Shown piece after piece: positions 18,630-28,177 of a stretch of DNA of 64,000 nucleotides (positions are counted from its first letter, which is position 1; every line of letters starts with the position of its first letter). Where the stretch lies: positions 62,001 to 126,000 of the forward strand of contig NZ_JAFBIY010000006.1 in NCBI RefSeq assembly GCF_021531975.1, given 5' to 3'. This DNA comes from Faecalicatena contorta (lineage in GTDB: Bacteria; Bacillota; Clostridia; Lachnospirales; Lachnospiraceae). The notes below the pieces were generated by a model that saw nothing but the letters and a program-made list of their open reading frames with translations, did not search any database and had not been told where the DNA came from. Made by a program: the position numbers and the translations under genes.

Positions 18630-18890
18630 ATGAGCCAGGAGAAAGTAGACAGATATAAAAAGGAAAAAGCGAACCGTAAGCAGAATGTGAAGAAGGAAAA
18701 GATGCAGAATGTTGTCCGTAAGTGCATGGTATTTGCAGCAGGACTTGTTCTTGTGGGCTGGATCGGTTACTCTGCATATGATGTATATGATTCCAACAAG
18801 CCTGCAAAGGAAATAGAGGTTGATTATAACGCATTTGAGAACTTTTCCCAGAATATCACAGAGGCAGGAGCTGCTTCTGAGGCGGAATAA
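18630..18890 (+). CDS. Small single-pass membrane protein
   Basis: An 86-residue protein with a very basic N-terminus (KVDRYKKEKANRKQNVKKEK), one membrane helix (about 32-50) and a short acidic outer tail. I recognise no family. GGAG precedes ATG 18630 closely. It lies between degV and the division cluster, ending in its own terminator. Confidence 0.72.
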   Translation: MSQEKVDRYKKEKANRKQNVKKEKMQNVVRKCMVFAAGLVLVGWIGYSAYDVYDSNKPAKEIEVDYNAFENFSQNITEAGAASEAE

Positions 18891-18919
18891 GCGAATGAAA
18901 AGTGAAATAAATGAAAAGG

Positions 18920-18953
18920 ACGAGCAGATATCTTTCTGCTCGTTATTTTTTTT
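18920..18953 (+). terminator. Terminator before mraZ
   Basis: A 9-bp perfect stem ACGAGCAGA (18920-18928) with TCTGCTCGT (18935-18943), then TATTTTTTTT. Confidence 0.92.
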
Positions 18954-18973
18954 GTAAAAATAGAAAAAAGTGC

Positions 18974-19046
18974 TTGAAATGGTAATAAAAGTGGTTTACA
19001 ATGGTGTCAAGTGGTAGAGAGTGGTGAAAAGTGGTTCAAAGTGGTA
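18974..19046 (+). promoter_or_regulatory. mraZ promoter with MraZ-type operator array
   Basis: -35 TTGAAA (18974-18979), 17 bp, -10 TACAAT (18997-19002). From 18991 six RTGGTN boxes recur at exactly 10-bp spacing (18991, 19001, 19011, 19021, 19031, 19041), with a further ATGGTA at 18979. MraZ represses its own dcw operon by binding tandem TGGG/GTGG-type repeats, so this is very probably its operator. Confidence 0.85.
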
Positions 19047-19056
19047 GGTGAGTTCT

Positions 19057-19497
19057 ATGTTGAAAGGAGAGTACAGTCATAATATTGACGCGAAAGGCAG
19101 ACTTATTATTCCTGCAAAGTTTCGTGACGACTTAGGGGAGAATTTCGTCATAACAAAAGGAATGGAAAATTGCCTTTATGTATATCCTGAAAATGAATGG
19201 AACGCCTTTGAAGAAAAACTTAACGCCCTGCCAACCACCACAGATAAAAAAGCCCGTGCTTTTGCATATTTCTTTCAGGGAAGTGCAACTGACGGAGACC
19301 TTGATAAGCAAGGCAGAACTTTGATCCCTTCTGTTCTCAGAACCTACGCACAATTAGATAAAGAGGTAGTGTTCATCGGTATGGGGAAGCGTGCCGAGAT
19401 ATGGGACAAGGCAAGATGGGATAAGAAGAATGCTGAAGTGGAACTTAACATTGAGGATATTGCGTCCGATATGGAAGAAAGTGGATTCAGTATCTAG
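19057..19497 (+). CDS. mraZ: Transcriptional regulator MraZ
   Basis: A 146-residue protein of two AbrB-like swapped-hairpin repeats, each with a DxxGR motif: [13 protein letters not shown] near the N-terminus and [13 protein letters not shown] in the second half. It is a ring-forming DNA-binding protein that controls the division and wall cluster it heads. ATG 19057 fits the family start (MLKGEYSH). The promoter carries an unusually long array of 10-bp direct repeats that fits MraZ autoregulation. The rsmH gene follows 11 bp later. Confidence 0.96.
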   Translation: MLKGEYSHNIDAKGRLIIPAKFRDDLGENFVITKGMENCLYVYPENEWNAFEEKLNALPTTTDKKARAFAYFFQGSATDGDLDKQGRTLIPSVLRTYAQLDKEVVFIGMGKRAEIWDKARWDKKNAEVELNIEDIASDMEESGFSI

Positions 19498-19508
19498 AGG
19501 GAGAAGAT

Positions 19509-20450
19509 ATGGAATTCAAACACAAGTCAGTATTACTTGAAGAAACTGTAAATGGATTAAACATCAAACCGGACGGCATCTATGTAGATGGCACGCTCGG
19601 CGGAGGCGGACATGCTTATGAAGTGTGCAGACGCCTCGGTAACAAGGGGAGTATTGTAGGAATAGACCAGGACGCAGCGGCAATCGAGGCTGCAGGCGCC
19701 CGCTTAAAAGACTTCGGGGAGAAAGTCACTATAGTCAGGAGCAACTATTGTGATATGAAGTCGCAGCTCCATAAGCTTGGCATTGACAAGGTCGATGGGA
19801 TCGTGCTTGATCTGGGCGTATCATCTTATCAGTTAGATACGGCAGAACGAGGATTCTCCTATCGCGAGGATGCACCTCTGGATATGCGGATGGATACACG
19901 TCAGAAGATGACGGCCAGAGACATCGTCAATGACTATACAGAGATGGAACTTTACCGTGTGATCCGTGATTATGGTGAAGATAAGTTCGCGAAGAATATT
20001 GCCAGACACATTGTCATGGAACGCGGTAAAGCACCCATCGAGACAACAGGACAGTTGACAGAGATTATTCGAAAGTCAATACCAATGAAGTATCAAAAGA
20101 AGTCTGGACATCCGGCAAAGCGGACGTTTCAGGCTATTCGCATTGAATTGAACAGAGAACTGGATGTACTAAGGGATTCCCTGGATGATATGATTAATAT
20201 CTTAAATCCAGGAGGAAGGCTCTGTATTATTACGTTCCATTCGCTGGAGGATAGAATTGTAAAAAGTGCGTTTAAGAAAAATGAACATCCTTGTACATGC
20301 CCTCCGGATTTTCCGGTTTGTGTATGTGGCAAGGTTTCCAAGGGGAAAGTTATAACAAGAAAGCCGATTTTGCCGGGGGAAGAAGAGCTGGAATATAACA
20401 GCCGTGCGGCAAGTGCAAAACTGCGGATATTTGAGCGTGGTGAAGAGTAA
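19509..20450 (+). CDS. rsmH: 16S rRNA (cytosine-1402-N4)-methyltransferase RsmH
   Basis: A 313-residue SAM-dependent methyltransferase (formerly MraW). The SAM-binding motif GTLGGGGHA follows the conserved [10 protein letters not shown] start, and the [12 protein letters not shown] and [11 protein letters not shown] motifs are present. It methylates 16S rRNA in the decoding centre and is the usual partner of mraZ. A Cys-rich stretch ([14 protein letters not shown]) sits near the C-terminus. GGGAGAAG precedes ATG 19509. Confidence 0.97.
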   Translation: MEFKHKSVLLEETVNGLNIKPDGIYVDGTLGGGGHAYEVCRRLGNKGSIVGIDQDAAAIEAAGARLKDFGEKVTIVRSNYCDMKSQLHKLGIDKVDGIVLDLGVSSYQLDTAERGFSYREDAPLDMRMDTRQKMTARDIVNDYTEMELYRVIRDYGEDKFAKNIARHIVMERGKAPIETTGQLTEIIRKSIPMKYQKKSGHPAKRTFQAIRIELNRELDVLRDSLDDMINILNPGGRLCIITFHSLEDRIVKSAFKKNEHPCTCPPDFPVCVCGKVSKGKVITRKPILPGEEELEYNSRAASAKLRIFERGEE

Positions 20451-20484
20451 TAAATTGTAATCAGGGGAAGTGAGGTGAGTATGA

Positions 20485-21018
20485 ATGGCAGCAAGACAGA
20501 ATGTCAGAGCAGATAGAGCAAGATATAATAGAACAACCGGACAGGCGTATGTGTATGGCAATGTTGTCACAAAGCCGGCATACGAACCGAGAAGACGAGA
20601 AGAAGAACCGAGACGCCAGAGAAAAGTCAGCAGACAGGTAAGAAAAAACCGCAAGCAGGCACTGCATATGAGTGCAGGATATGTAATGTTCCTTGCAATC
20701 GCAGCAGTATTGGCTCTCTTCGTGTGTGTGAACTATGTAAATATGCAGTCAAAGCTTACAAAACGTTCCAAAAATATTACTGCTTTGCAGGAAGAACTGG
20801 CGGATTTAAAAGAAGAAAATACAACTCGTTATAATTCTGTTATGGATTCTGTTAATTTAGAAGAAGTGCGTGAAAAAGCACAGGGAACGCTTGGTATGGT
20901 ATATGCTTCTGCTGATCAGGTAGTAGAGTATACAAGCCCATCTGCGGATTATGTGAAGCAGTATGAGAACATACCGGAAGACGGGGTGCTTGCCCAGTCC
21001 AGCAAGAATAAAGATTAG
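20485..21018 (+). CDS. ftsL: FtsL/DivIC-like cell division protein
   Basis: A 177-residue bitopic protein: a long Arg-rich cytoplasmic region (about 1-65), one membrane segment (about 68-85) and an outer coiled coil (about 92-115), then an acidic tail. Sequence similarity in this family is weak, so the name rests on topology and on its place between rsmH and the transpeptidase gene, where ftsL is always found. It would scaffold the divisome with FtsQ/DivIB and FtsW. Confidence 0.82.
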   Translation: MAARQNVRADRARYNRTTGQAYVYGNVVTKPAYEPRRREEEPRRQRKVSRQVRKNRKQALHMSAGYVMFLAIAAVLALFVCVNYVNMQSKLTKRSKNITALQEELADLKEENTTRYNSVMDSVNLEEVREKAQGTLGMVYASADQVVEYTSPSADYVKQYENIPEDGVLAQSSKNKD

Positions 21019-21026
21019 GTGTTAGT

Positions 21027-22868
21027 ATGGCGAGAAAAGCAAAAAATATATTCAGAAGAAAATTTACAAAACTAATGCAGAAAAAGCTGGTATTACTCTT
21101 TATGGGGATCGTACTGGCTTTTGTTATTCTGGTAGGAAGAATTACATATATTAATGCGGCGAAAGGGGATAAGTACACAAAGGTGGTACTTGACCAGCAG
21201 CAGTATGGAAGCCGTATCATCCCGTTCAAACGTGGAGACATTGTGGATCGTAATGGCACCAAGCTTGCAACAAGCAAACGTGTATACAATGTTATTCTGG
21301 ATGCCAAGGTCATGACAAGCAACGAAAAATATGTGGAGCCGACCATTGGCGTTCTGGTGGACTGTTTTGAGCTGGATGAAAAAGAAGTTGAAGATCTGGT
21401 GGAGAAAAATCCTTCCAGCCGTTATCTTGTGCTGAAAAAGGGAGTTGAGTATGCGAAGGCAAAGGAATTTGATGCAATTGATAAAGATAACGAGAATTAT
21501 CCGAATGTAAAGGGAATCTGGCTGGAAGAGGATTATGTGCGCAGCTATCCATATAATACACTTGCGAGTGATGTGATCGGATTTACTGTGGATGGAAATG
21601 TGGGAAGTAACGGGATAGAAGCTTCTTACAATTCTATATTAAACGGTACAGACGGACGTGAATATGGATATCTGGATGAAAGCTCTTCTTATGAAAAAAC
21701 AGTAAAAGAGCCGGAGAATGGAAAGACGATCGTATCTACGATTGATCTGCAGGTGCAGAGTATTGTGGAAAAACATATTCTTGAATTTAACGAGAAGCAT
21801 AAAAATGAGGCCCGTGAAGGCGAAGGAAGCAAGAATACCGCTGTTATCGTTATGAATCCGAGAAATGGAGAGATTCTTGCGGAAGCATCTTATCCGAATT
21901 ATGATCTGAATAATCCGAGAGACTTGAGCGCTTATTATTCGGAAGAGCAGATTCAGGCCATGTCAGATGAGGAGAGGCTGGACACGCTAAATGCGCTGTG
22001 GAATAACTTTTGCGTAAGTGACACGTATGAACCGGGTTCAACATTTAAACCATTTACGATCGCAGCAGGTCTTGAGCTTGGTATATTGACAGGAGATGAA
22101 AGCTATACATGTGGCGGTGTACTCCATGTGGGAGATCATGATATCCATTGTAGCAACCGGCAGGGACATGGGACGCAGTCATTGAAACGGTCACTGGAAA
22201 ACTCCTGTAACGTTGCTCTTATGCAGATTGGAGCGAGTCTTGGAGCGGAACAGTTCTGCAGATATCAGGAGCTGTTTGGATTTGGAGAGTATACAGGAAT
22301 TGATCTTCCGGGTGAAGCATCTACAGAAGGTCTTCTGTACACGCCGGAGAATATGGATTCTGCCAGTCTTGCGACAAATGCGTTCGGTCAGAACTTTAAC
22401 GTTACGATGACACAGCTTGCTGCCGGATTCTGTTCTCTGCTCAATGGTGGTGACTATTATAAACCGCACGTTGTGAAAGAAATACAAGATGAGAATGGTA
22501 ATGTAACAGAGACAAAAGAACCTGTACTTGTAAAGAGAACCATTTCGAAAGAAACATCTGACCTTATCAAAGATTATATGAGAGGTGTTGTGGAAGAAGG
22601 TACCGGAAAGGCAGCTGCGGTAGAGGGCTATGATGTAGGAGGTAAGACTGGTACCGCCGAGAAGCTTCCGAGGCGTAAAGATAATTATCTGGTGTCCTTT
22701 ATCGGATATGCACCACAGGATAATCCGGAAGTTGTTGTGTATGTTGTTGTAGATGAACCAAATGTGGCTTCTCAGGCAAACAGCGGATATGCGATTGAAA
22801 TCGCGCAGGGAATTATGCAAGAAATCTTCCCATATCTGGGAATTGAAAAAGTAACAGCAGAAGAATGA
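21027..22868 (+). CDS. Class B penicillin-binding protein (FtsI/SpoVD type)
   Basis: A 613-residue transpeptidase with a short cytoplasmic N-terminus, one membrane anchor (about 20-40), a pedestal domain and a transpeptidase domain. The three active-site motifs are intact: STFK at 338-341, SCN at 393-395 and KTG at 540-542. It cross-links septal peptidoglycan with the SEDS polymerase FtsW. The start is 8 bp after ftsL. No PASTA domain is seen at the C-terminus. A terminator-like hairpin follows. Confidence 0.93.
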   Translation: MARKAKNIFRRKFTKLMQKKLVLLFMGIVLAFVILVGRITYINAAKGDKYTKVVLDQQQYGSRIIPFKRGDIVDRNGTKLATSKRVYNVILDAKVMTSNEKYVEPTIGVLVDCFELDEKEVEDLVEKNPSSRYLVLKKGVEYAKAKEFDAIDKDNENYPNVKGIWLEEDYVRSYPYNTLASDVIGFTVDGNVGSNGIEASYNSILNGTDGREYGYLDESSSYEKTVKEPENGKTIVSTIDLQVQSIVEKHILEFNEKHKNEAREGEGSKNTAVIVMNPRNGEILAEASYPNYDLNNPRDLSAYYSEEQIQAMSDEERLDTLNALWNNFCVSDTYEPGSTFKPFTIAAGLELGILTGDESYTCGGVLHVGDHDIHCSNRQGHGTQSLKRSLENSCNVALMQIGASLGAEQFCRYQELFGFGEYTGIDLPGEASTEGLLYTPENMDSASLATNAFGQNFNVTMTQLAAGFCSLLNGGDYYKPHVVKEIQDENGNVTETKEPVLVKRTISKETSDLIKDYMRGVVEEGTGKAAAVEGYDVGGKTGTAEKLPRRKDNYLVSFIGYAPQDNPEVVVYVVVDEPNVASQANSGYAIEIAQGIMQEIFPYLGIEKVTAEE

Positions 22869-22873
22869 TAGAA

Positions 22874-22925
22874 TAACCCCGCTAAAGTCTTAATAAATTA
22901 TAGAAAAGACTTTGCGGGGTTTTTT
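22874..22925 (+). terminator. Terminator or attenuator between two PBP genes
   Basis: A 16-bp stem with one bulge (AACCCCGC...AAAGTCTT with AAGACTTTGCGGGGTT, 22874-22890/22905-22920), then seven T. The next start codon is only 5 bp after the T run, so the 3' arm occupies the ribosome site of the next gene. Confidence 0.85.
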
Positions 22926-22929
22926 GCTG

Positions 22930-24648
22930 ATGAAAAATAAGACCTATAACAAAAAGAAAATACTGGTGGTCTTTGTGTGTGCGACAGTCATTATTGCAGG
23001 GCTTATCGCCCGGCTTGTGTATCTGATGGTTTTTGATGCAGAGTATTATCAGGAAAAGGCAGAAGCACTTCATGAACGTGAAAGGGAAATAAAGGCGGCA
23101 AGAGGGGAGATTATTGACGCAAACGGAACTGTGCTTGCCACAAATCGGACCGTCTGCACGATATCAGTCATCCACAGCCAGATCAAAGAACCGGAGAAGG
23201 TGATAAAGAAGCTTTCGGAAATGCTGGGGATGGAAGAGGCGGATGTCAGAAAAAAGGTAGAAAAGATCTCTTCTATGGAACGAATCAAAACCAATGTGGA
23301 TAAGGAGGTCGGGGATGCGATTCGTAATCTGGAGCTTGCCGGTGTAAAAGTGGATGAGGATTTCAAACGGTATTATCCCTATAATGAACTTGCTTCAAAG
23401 GTACTCGGATTTACGGGAGGAGATAATCAGGGAATTATCGGTCTGGAGGTTAAGTATGAAAAATATCTGAAGGGAAAAAACGGGACGATCCTTACAACGA
23501 CGGATGCAAGGGGGATTGAGCTGGAGGCAGAACCGGAGGATCGTATTGAACCGGTTGCAGGCAATACGCTGCAGATCAGCCTGGATTATAATATTCAGAT
23601 GTATGCGCAGCAGATGGCGGAGAAGGTAATGGAAGAAAAACAGGCGGATAAGGTGGCGATTCTTCTGATGAACCCACAAAATGGAGAGATTATTGCGATG
23701 GTAAATGTGCCGGAATTTAACCTGAATGATCCCTTTACTTTAAATACAGGAGAGGAAGGACTTACGGACGAAGAGAAACAGGATGCGCTGAATCAGATGT
23801 GGCGAAATGGCTGTATTAATGATACTTATGAGCCGGGCTCGGTATTCAAAGTTATTACGGCGTCTGCCTGCCTGGAGGAAGGCGTGGTGTCTTTAAATGA
23901 TCATTTCAGCTGCCCGGGATATCGGATTGTAGAGGACAGAAAGATACGGTGTCACAAGGTGGGCGGCCACGGAGCAGAGACGTTTGTGGAAGGAATACAG
24001 AATTCCTGTAATCCGGTGTTCATAGAGATCGGACTTCGCCTTGGTGTCAGCCGGTTTTGTGATTATTTTGAACAGTTCGGCCTGATGAATCTGACCGGGG
24101 TTGACCTTCCCGGAGAAGCAGGTACCATTATGCATAAGGAAGAAAATATCGGACAGGTGGAGCTTGCCACGATGAGTTTTGGACAATCGTTTCAGGTAAC
24201 ACCTGTGCAGCTTGCCACAACCATCAGTTCACTGGTAAATGGAGGAACAAGGGTAACTCCGCATTTTGGTGTACGTGTGCTCGGGGAGGATGGAGAGGAA
24301 ATTAAGAAATTTGATTATGACGTTGGTAAACGAATCGTATCAAAAGAAACTTCGGAGACTATGCAGATGCTGCTGGAAAGTGTTGTTTCTAAAGGGTCAG
24401 GAAAGAATGCATACGTAGAGGGGTATCATATTGGCGGTAAGACGGCCACTTCGCAGACATTGCCCAGAAGTGCGAATAAATATATTTCTTCGTTCGTTGG
24501 TTTTGCACCTGCCGACGATCCGCAGATACTGGGAATGTGTGTCATCTATAACCCTCAGGGAGTCTATTACGGAGGTACGATTGCTGCACCGGTGATCGGG
24601 GATATCTTTGCGAACATATTCCCTTATCTTGGCATTGAAAAAGACTGA
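22930..24648 (+). CDS. Second class B penicillin-binding protein, KTA variant
   Basis: A 572-residue homologue of the preceding PBP, with a membrane anchor at about 11-34. The motifs SVFK (304-307) and SCN (359-361) are present, but the third motif reads KTA (504-506) instead of KTG. Tandem FtsI and SpoVD genes are common in this position in spore formers, so it may be the sporulation cortex enzyme SpoVD; that is inference. ATG 22930 has only a weak ribosome site, made of the GGGG of the terminator 3' arm. Confidence 0.9.
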   Translation: MKNKTYNKKKILVVFVCATVIIAGLIARLVYLMVFDAEYYQEKAEALHEREREIKAARGEIIDANGTVLATNRTVCTISVIHSQIKEPEKVIKKLSEMLGMEEADVRKKVEKISSMERIKTNVDKEVGDAIRNLELAGVKVDEDFKRYYPYNELASKVLGFTGGDNQGIIGLEVKYEKYLKGKNGTILTTTDARGIELEAEPEDRIEPVAGNTLQISLDYNIQMYAQQMAEKVMEEKQADKVAILLMNPQNGEIIAMVNVPEFNLNDPFTLNTGEEGLTDEEKQDALNQMWRNGCINDTYEPGSVFKVITASACLEEGVVSLNDHFSCPGYRIVEDRKIRCHKVGGHGAETFVEGIQNSCNPVFIEIGLRLGVSRFCDYFEQFGLMNLTGVDLPGEAGTIMHKEENIGQVELATMSFGQSFQVTPVQLATTISSLVNGGTRVTPHFGVRVLGEDGEEIKKFDYDVGKRIVSKETSETMQMLLESVVSKGSGKNAYVEGYHIGGKTATSQTLPRSANKYISSFVGFAPADDPQILGMCVIYNPQGVYYGGTIAAPVIGDIFANIFPYLGIEKD

Positions 24649-24709
24649 AAAATGAAGTATACTATGTTAGGTTAAAGGAAAGATAACAAAAGAAATAAAG
24701 AGGTGTGTT

Positions 24710-25666
24710 ATGGATTATACAGTATTTATTCCGGTTCTGATCTCATTTGCACTCAGTGTTATTATGGGGCCGGTGATCATTCCGGTGCTCAGAAAACTTA
24801 AGATGGGACAGACGGAGAGAGAAGATGGTGTGAAGTCTCATCTGAAGAAGGCGGGTACACCGACCATGGGTGGTGTGATCATTCTTTTGAGTATTGTTGT
24901 GACATCTGTATTTTATATTGGAAGTAATCCGAAGATTATTCCGATTCTTTTTGTAACGCTTGGGTTTGGGCTGATTGGTTTTCTGGATGATTATCTGAAG
25001 GTTGTTATGAAGCGTTCAGACGGTTTGTTCCCGAAGCAGAAGATGGCACTTCAGATTGTTGTGACAGCAGTATTTGCATTTTATCTCGTGAAGTTTACGG
25101 ATGTGTCACTTGCGATGCTGCTTCCGTTTACAGGCGGAAAATATCTGGATATCGGCTGGCTTGCGATTCCGGTTCTGTTTTTTGCTGTGATTGGAACGGT
25201 TAACGGAGTGAATTTTACAGATGGACTGGATGGTCTCGCTTCCAGTGTTACCGTACTTGTGGCAACATTCTTTACAGTGGTTGCAATTGGTACAAAGAGT
25301 GGGATCGAACCAATTACATGTGCAGTTGTGGGAGCTCTTCTTGGTTTCCTTCTGTTCAATGTGTATCCGGCAAGTGTATTCATGGGTGATACCGGTTCGC
25401 TTGCGCTTGGTGGATTTGTCGCATCAACTGCATATATGCTGCAGATGCCGATTTTCATTATTATTGTAGGACTCATTTATCTGGTCGAAGTATTATCTGT
25501 TATGATACAGGTTACTTATTTTAAAAAGACAGGTGGAAAACGTATCTTTAAAATGGCACCGATCCATCATCATTTTGAATTGTGTGGCTGGTCAGAGACA
25601 AGAGTAGTAGCTGTATTTTCTATTGTGACAGCGATCCTCTGTCTGATCGCGCTCATGGCTATGTAG
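24710..25666 (+). CDS. mraY: Phospho-N-acetylmuramoyl-pentapeptide transferase
   Basis: Transfers phospho-MurNAc-pentapeptide to undecaprenyl phosphate to form lipid I. A 318-residue, ten-helix membrane protein with the family blocks GTPTMGG, LDDYLKV, NFTDGLDGL and the C-terminal APIHHHFE. AGAGGTG precedes ATG 24710. It belongs to the same cluster as murD, which starts 9 bp after its stop. Confidence 0.97.
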   Translation: MDYTVFIPVLISFALSVIMGPVIIPVLRKLKMGQTEREDGVKSHLKKAGTPTMGGVIILLSIVVTSVFYIGSNPKIIPILFVTLGFGLIGFLDDYLKVVMKRSDGLFPKQKMALQIVVTAVFAFYLVKFTDVSLAMLLPFTGGKYLDIGWLAIPVLFFAVIGTVNGVNFTDGLDGLASSVTVLVATFFTVVAIGTKSGIEPITCAVVGALLGFLLFNVYPASVFMGDTGSLALGGFVASTAYMLQMPIFIIIVGLIYLVEVLSVMIQVTYFKKTGGKRIFKMAPIHHHFELCGWSETRVVAVFSIVTAILCLIALMAM

Positions 25667-25675
25667 GAGGATATT

Positions 25676-27028
25676 ATGGAAGTTGCAGGAAAGAAAGTCC
25701 TTGTATTTGGCTCCGGTATCAGTGGAATCGGAGCAGTAAAGCTTCTGGAAGGACAGGGAGCAGATGTAATACTTTATGACGGGAATGATAAACTGGATGA
25801 AAAGAAGTTAAAAGAGAACCTGGGGGAAGATTCTAAAGCGAGGATCATTCTGGGTGGATTTCCTCAGGAACTTCTGGAAGAACTGGATCTCGTAATCTTA
25901 AGTCCGGGTGTTCCGACAGACCTCCCTGTGATCACTGCCATGCATGAAAAGAATATAGAAGTAATCGGAGAAGTGGAGCTTGCTTACCGCTATGGCAAAG
26001 GGGATGTTCTTGCGATTACCGGAACAAATGGAAAGACAACAACGACCACGCTTCTCGGACAGATCATGAAAGATTATCAGGACGATGTGTTTGTTGTCGG
26101 AAATATCGGAAATCCATATACAGTTGCCGCAGGAGAGATGACAGAGCACGCAGTTGCTGTTGCAGAGATGAGTAGTTTTCAGCTGGAAAGTATTGTTACA
26201 TTCCGGCCAAAGGTCAGCGCAATTCTCAACTACACACCGGATCATCTGAACCGGCATCATACAATGGAAGCTTATATTGCTGCAAAGGAAAATATTGCGA
26301 GAAACCAGACAGAAAGCGATTTCTGTGTGCTGAATTATGAAGATGAGATCATGAGAGAATTCGGAAAGAATCTGAAATGTCAGGTTCTATATTTCAGCAG
26401 CGCGCATACGTTAGAAAGAGGTATTTATCTCAGCGACGGCAATATCATATATAAGAATCCTGAGGAAGAGATCGTCTGTAACGTAAATGAGCTGCAGATT
26501 CTTGGTACGCATAATTATGAAAATGTTATGGCGGCTGTATGTATGGCTGCTTTATATGGCGTTCCGATGGAAAGCATCCGCCGGACGATCAAAGCATTTC
26601 GGGGAGTAGAGCATAGAATTGAATATGTGACAGAGAAAAATGGGGTCGCATATTACAATGATTCCAAGGGAACGAATCCGGATGCTGCAATCAAAGGTAT
26701 TCAGGCAATGAATCGACCGACAGTTCTTCTTGGCGGCGGATATGATAAGGATTCCGAATATACAGAGTGGATCAATAGCTTTGACGGTAAAGTGAAGAAG
26801 CTGATCCTTATGGGCGCAACGAAGGAAAAAATCGCCCGTGATGCAGAAAAATGTGGTTTCCACGAATATGTGTATGTAGATACTTTCGAAGAAGGTGTCC
26901 GTCTTGCGGCATCTCTGGCTGAACCGGGAGATGCGGTGCTTCTGTCACCGGCCTGTGCAAGCTGGGGAATGTTCCCGAACTATGAGGTACGAGGAGAGAA
27001 GTTTAAAGAAATCGTAAATTCCTTATAA
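25676..27028 (+). CDS. murD: UDP-N-acetylmuramoyl-L-alanine--D-glutamate ligase
   Basis: Adds D-glutamate to UDP-MurNAc-L-Ala. The 450-residue Mur ligase has the N-terminal nucleotide-binding fold (VLVFGSGISGIG), the ATP-binding GTNGKTTTT motif, the central NYTPDHLNRH block and a C-terminal domain ending SPACASWGMF. AGGAGG precedes ATG 25676. murE, murF and murG are not in this cluster. Confidence 0.97.
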   Translation: MEVAGKKVLVFGSGISGIGAVKLLEGQGADVILYDGNDKLDEKKLKENLGEDSKARIILGGFPQELLEELDLVILSPGVPTDLPVITAMHEKNIEVIGEVELAYRYGKGDVLAITGTNGKTTTTTLLGQIMKDYQDDVFVVGNIGNPYTVAAGEMTEHAVAVAEMSSFQLESIVTFRPKVSAILNYTPDHLNRHHTMEAYIAAKENIARNQTESDFCVLNYEDEIMREFGKNLKCQVLYFSSAHTLERGIYLSDGNIIYKNPEEEIVCNVNELQILGTHNYENVMAAVCMAALYGVPMESIRRTIKAFRGVEHRIEYVTEKNGVAYYNDSKGTNPDAAIKGIQAMNRPTVLLGGGYDKDSEYTEWINSFDGKVKKLILMGATKEKIARDAEKCGFHEYVYVDTFEEGVRLAASLAEPGDAVLLSPACASWGMFPNYEVRGEKFKEIVNSL

Positions 27029-27043
27029 GGAGTGCATGATATA

Positions 27044-28126
27044 TTGACACGGTCAAAAAAAAGAGGCTATGATTATACGCTTCTTACCGCATTGTTTCTT
27101 CTTGTGCTGACAGGACTGATCGTGCTGTACAGTACCAGTGCCTATAATGGAGAAATAAAGTTCGGTGATGCATTTTACTATTTGAAAAAGCAGGTATTTG
27201 CCACATGTCTTGGTGTGGTATGTATGTTTTTTGTCGCGGAAATGGATTATCATATATGGCAGCATGTGGCGTGGCTTTGCTATCTGACAGCAGTGCTTCT
27301 GTCACTTGCAGTTATGTTTGTAGGAGAAGAATATAACGGATCCAAAAGATGGTTATCTTTGGGTCCGTTTTCTTTTCAGCCATCGGAATTCGCCAAAGTA
27401 GCAGTCGTGTTGTTCCTGGCTGTTGTCGTCACAAAAAATGTCCGTGATATGTGGAAATTACGTACACTGATAAAAATCATGATATATGTGCTGCCTGTTG
27501 TAGGGCTTGTAGGTGCCAGTAACTTGAGTACAGCGATTATTATTCTTGGAATAGCGGTAATACTGATATTTGTCGCCAGCCCGAAGTACGGGCAGTTTTT
27601 GCTCATGGGTGCACTCGGAGCCGGGTTTATGACCATCTTTCTGGCTCTTGAAAGTTATCGTCTGGAACGACTTGCTATCTGGAGAAATCCGGAAGCCTAT
27701 GAAAAAGGCTATCAGACTCTGCAGGGACTGTATGCCATCGGGTCCGGCGGTCTGTTCGGACGTGGACTGGGAGAAAGTGTACAGAAGCTGGGGTTTGTGC
27801 CGGAAGCACAAAATGATATGATTTTTTCAATTATATGCGAAGAAACAGGACTCTTTGGAGCGGGATTTGTTCTTCTTTTGTTTTTGATACTGATCTGGCG
27901 TTTTTTTGTGATCGCAACACATGCGAAAGACCTGTTCGGCGCGTTGATCGCTTCCGGAGCAATGGCACACATGATGATCCAGGTTATCTTAAATATTGCG
28001 GTAGTAACAAATACGATACCAAATACGGGTATTACATTACCGTTTATCAGCTATGGAGGAACATCGGTCGTGTTTCTGCTTATTGAAATGGGGCTTGTCT
28101 TAAGTGTGTCAAGGGTGGTACAATGA
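27044..28126 (+). CDS. ftsW: Cell division SEDS protein FtsW
   Basis: A 360-residue SEDS glycan polymerase with about ten helices, carrying LIVLYSTSAYNG, SFQPSEFAKV, GYQTLQGLYAIGSGG and PNTGITLPFISYGGTS. Position between murD and ftsQ indicates the division enzyme FtsW working with the adjacent class B PBP. TTG 27044 is preferred because AGGAG (27028-27032) overlaps the alternative GTG at 27032; the spacing to TTG is long (11 nt). It resembles the SEDS gene at 16473. Confidence 0.93.
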   Translation: MTRSKKRGYDYTLLTALFLLVLTGLIVLYSTSAYNGEIKFGDAFYYLKKQVFATCLGVVCMFFVAEMDYHIWQHVAWLCYLTAVLLSLAVMFVGEEYNGSKRWLSLGPFSFQPSEFAKVAVVLFLAVVVTKNVRDMWKLRTLIKIMIYVLPVVGLVGASNLSTAIIILGIAVILIFVASPKYGQFLLMGALGAGFMTIFLALESYRLERLAIWRNPEAYEKGYQTLQGLYAIGSGGLFGRGLGESVQKLGFVPEAQNDMIFSIICEETGLFGAGFVLLLFLILIWRFFVIATHAKDLFGALIASGAMAHMMIQVILNIAVVTNTIPNTGITLPFISYGGTSVVFLLIEMGLVLSVSRVVQ

Positions 28127-28177
28127 ACCAGTGATGAAAATATTTCGGTATAAAGGGAACGTTTGGGAGGAGTATAG

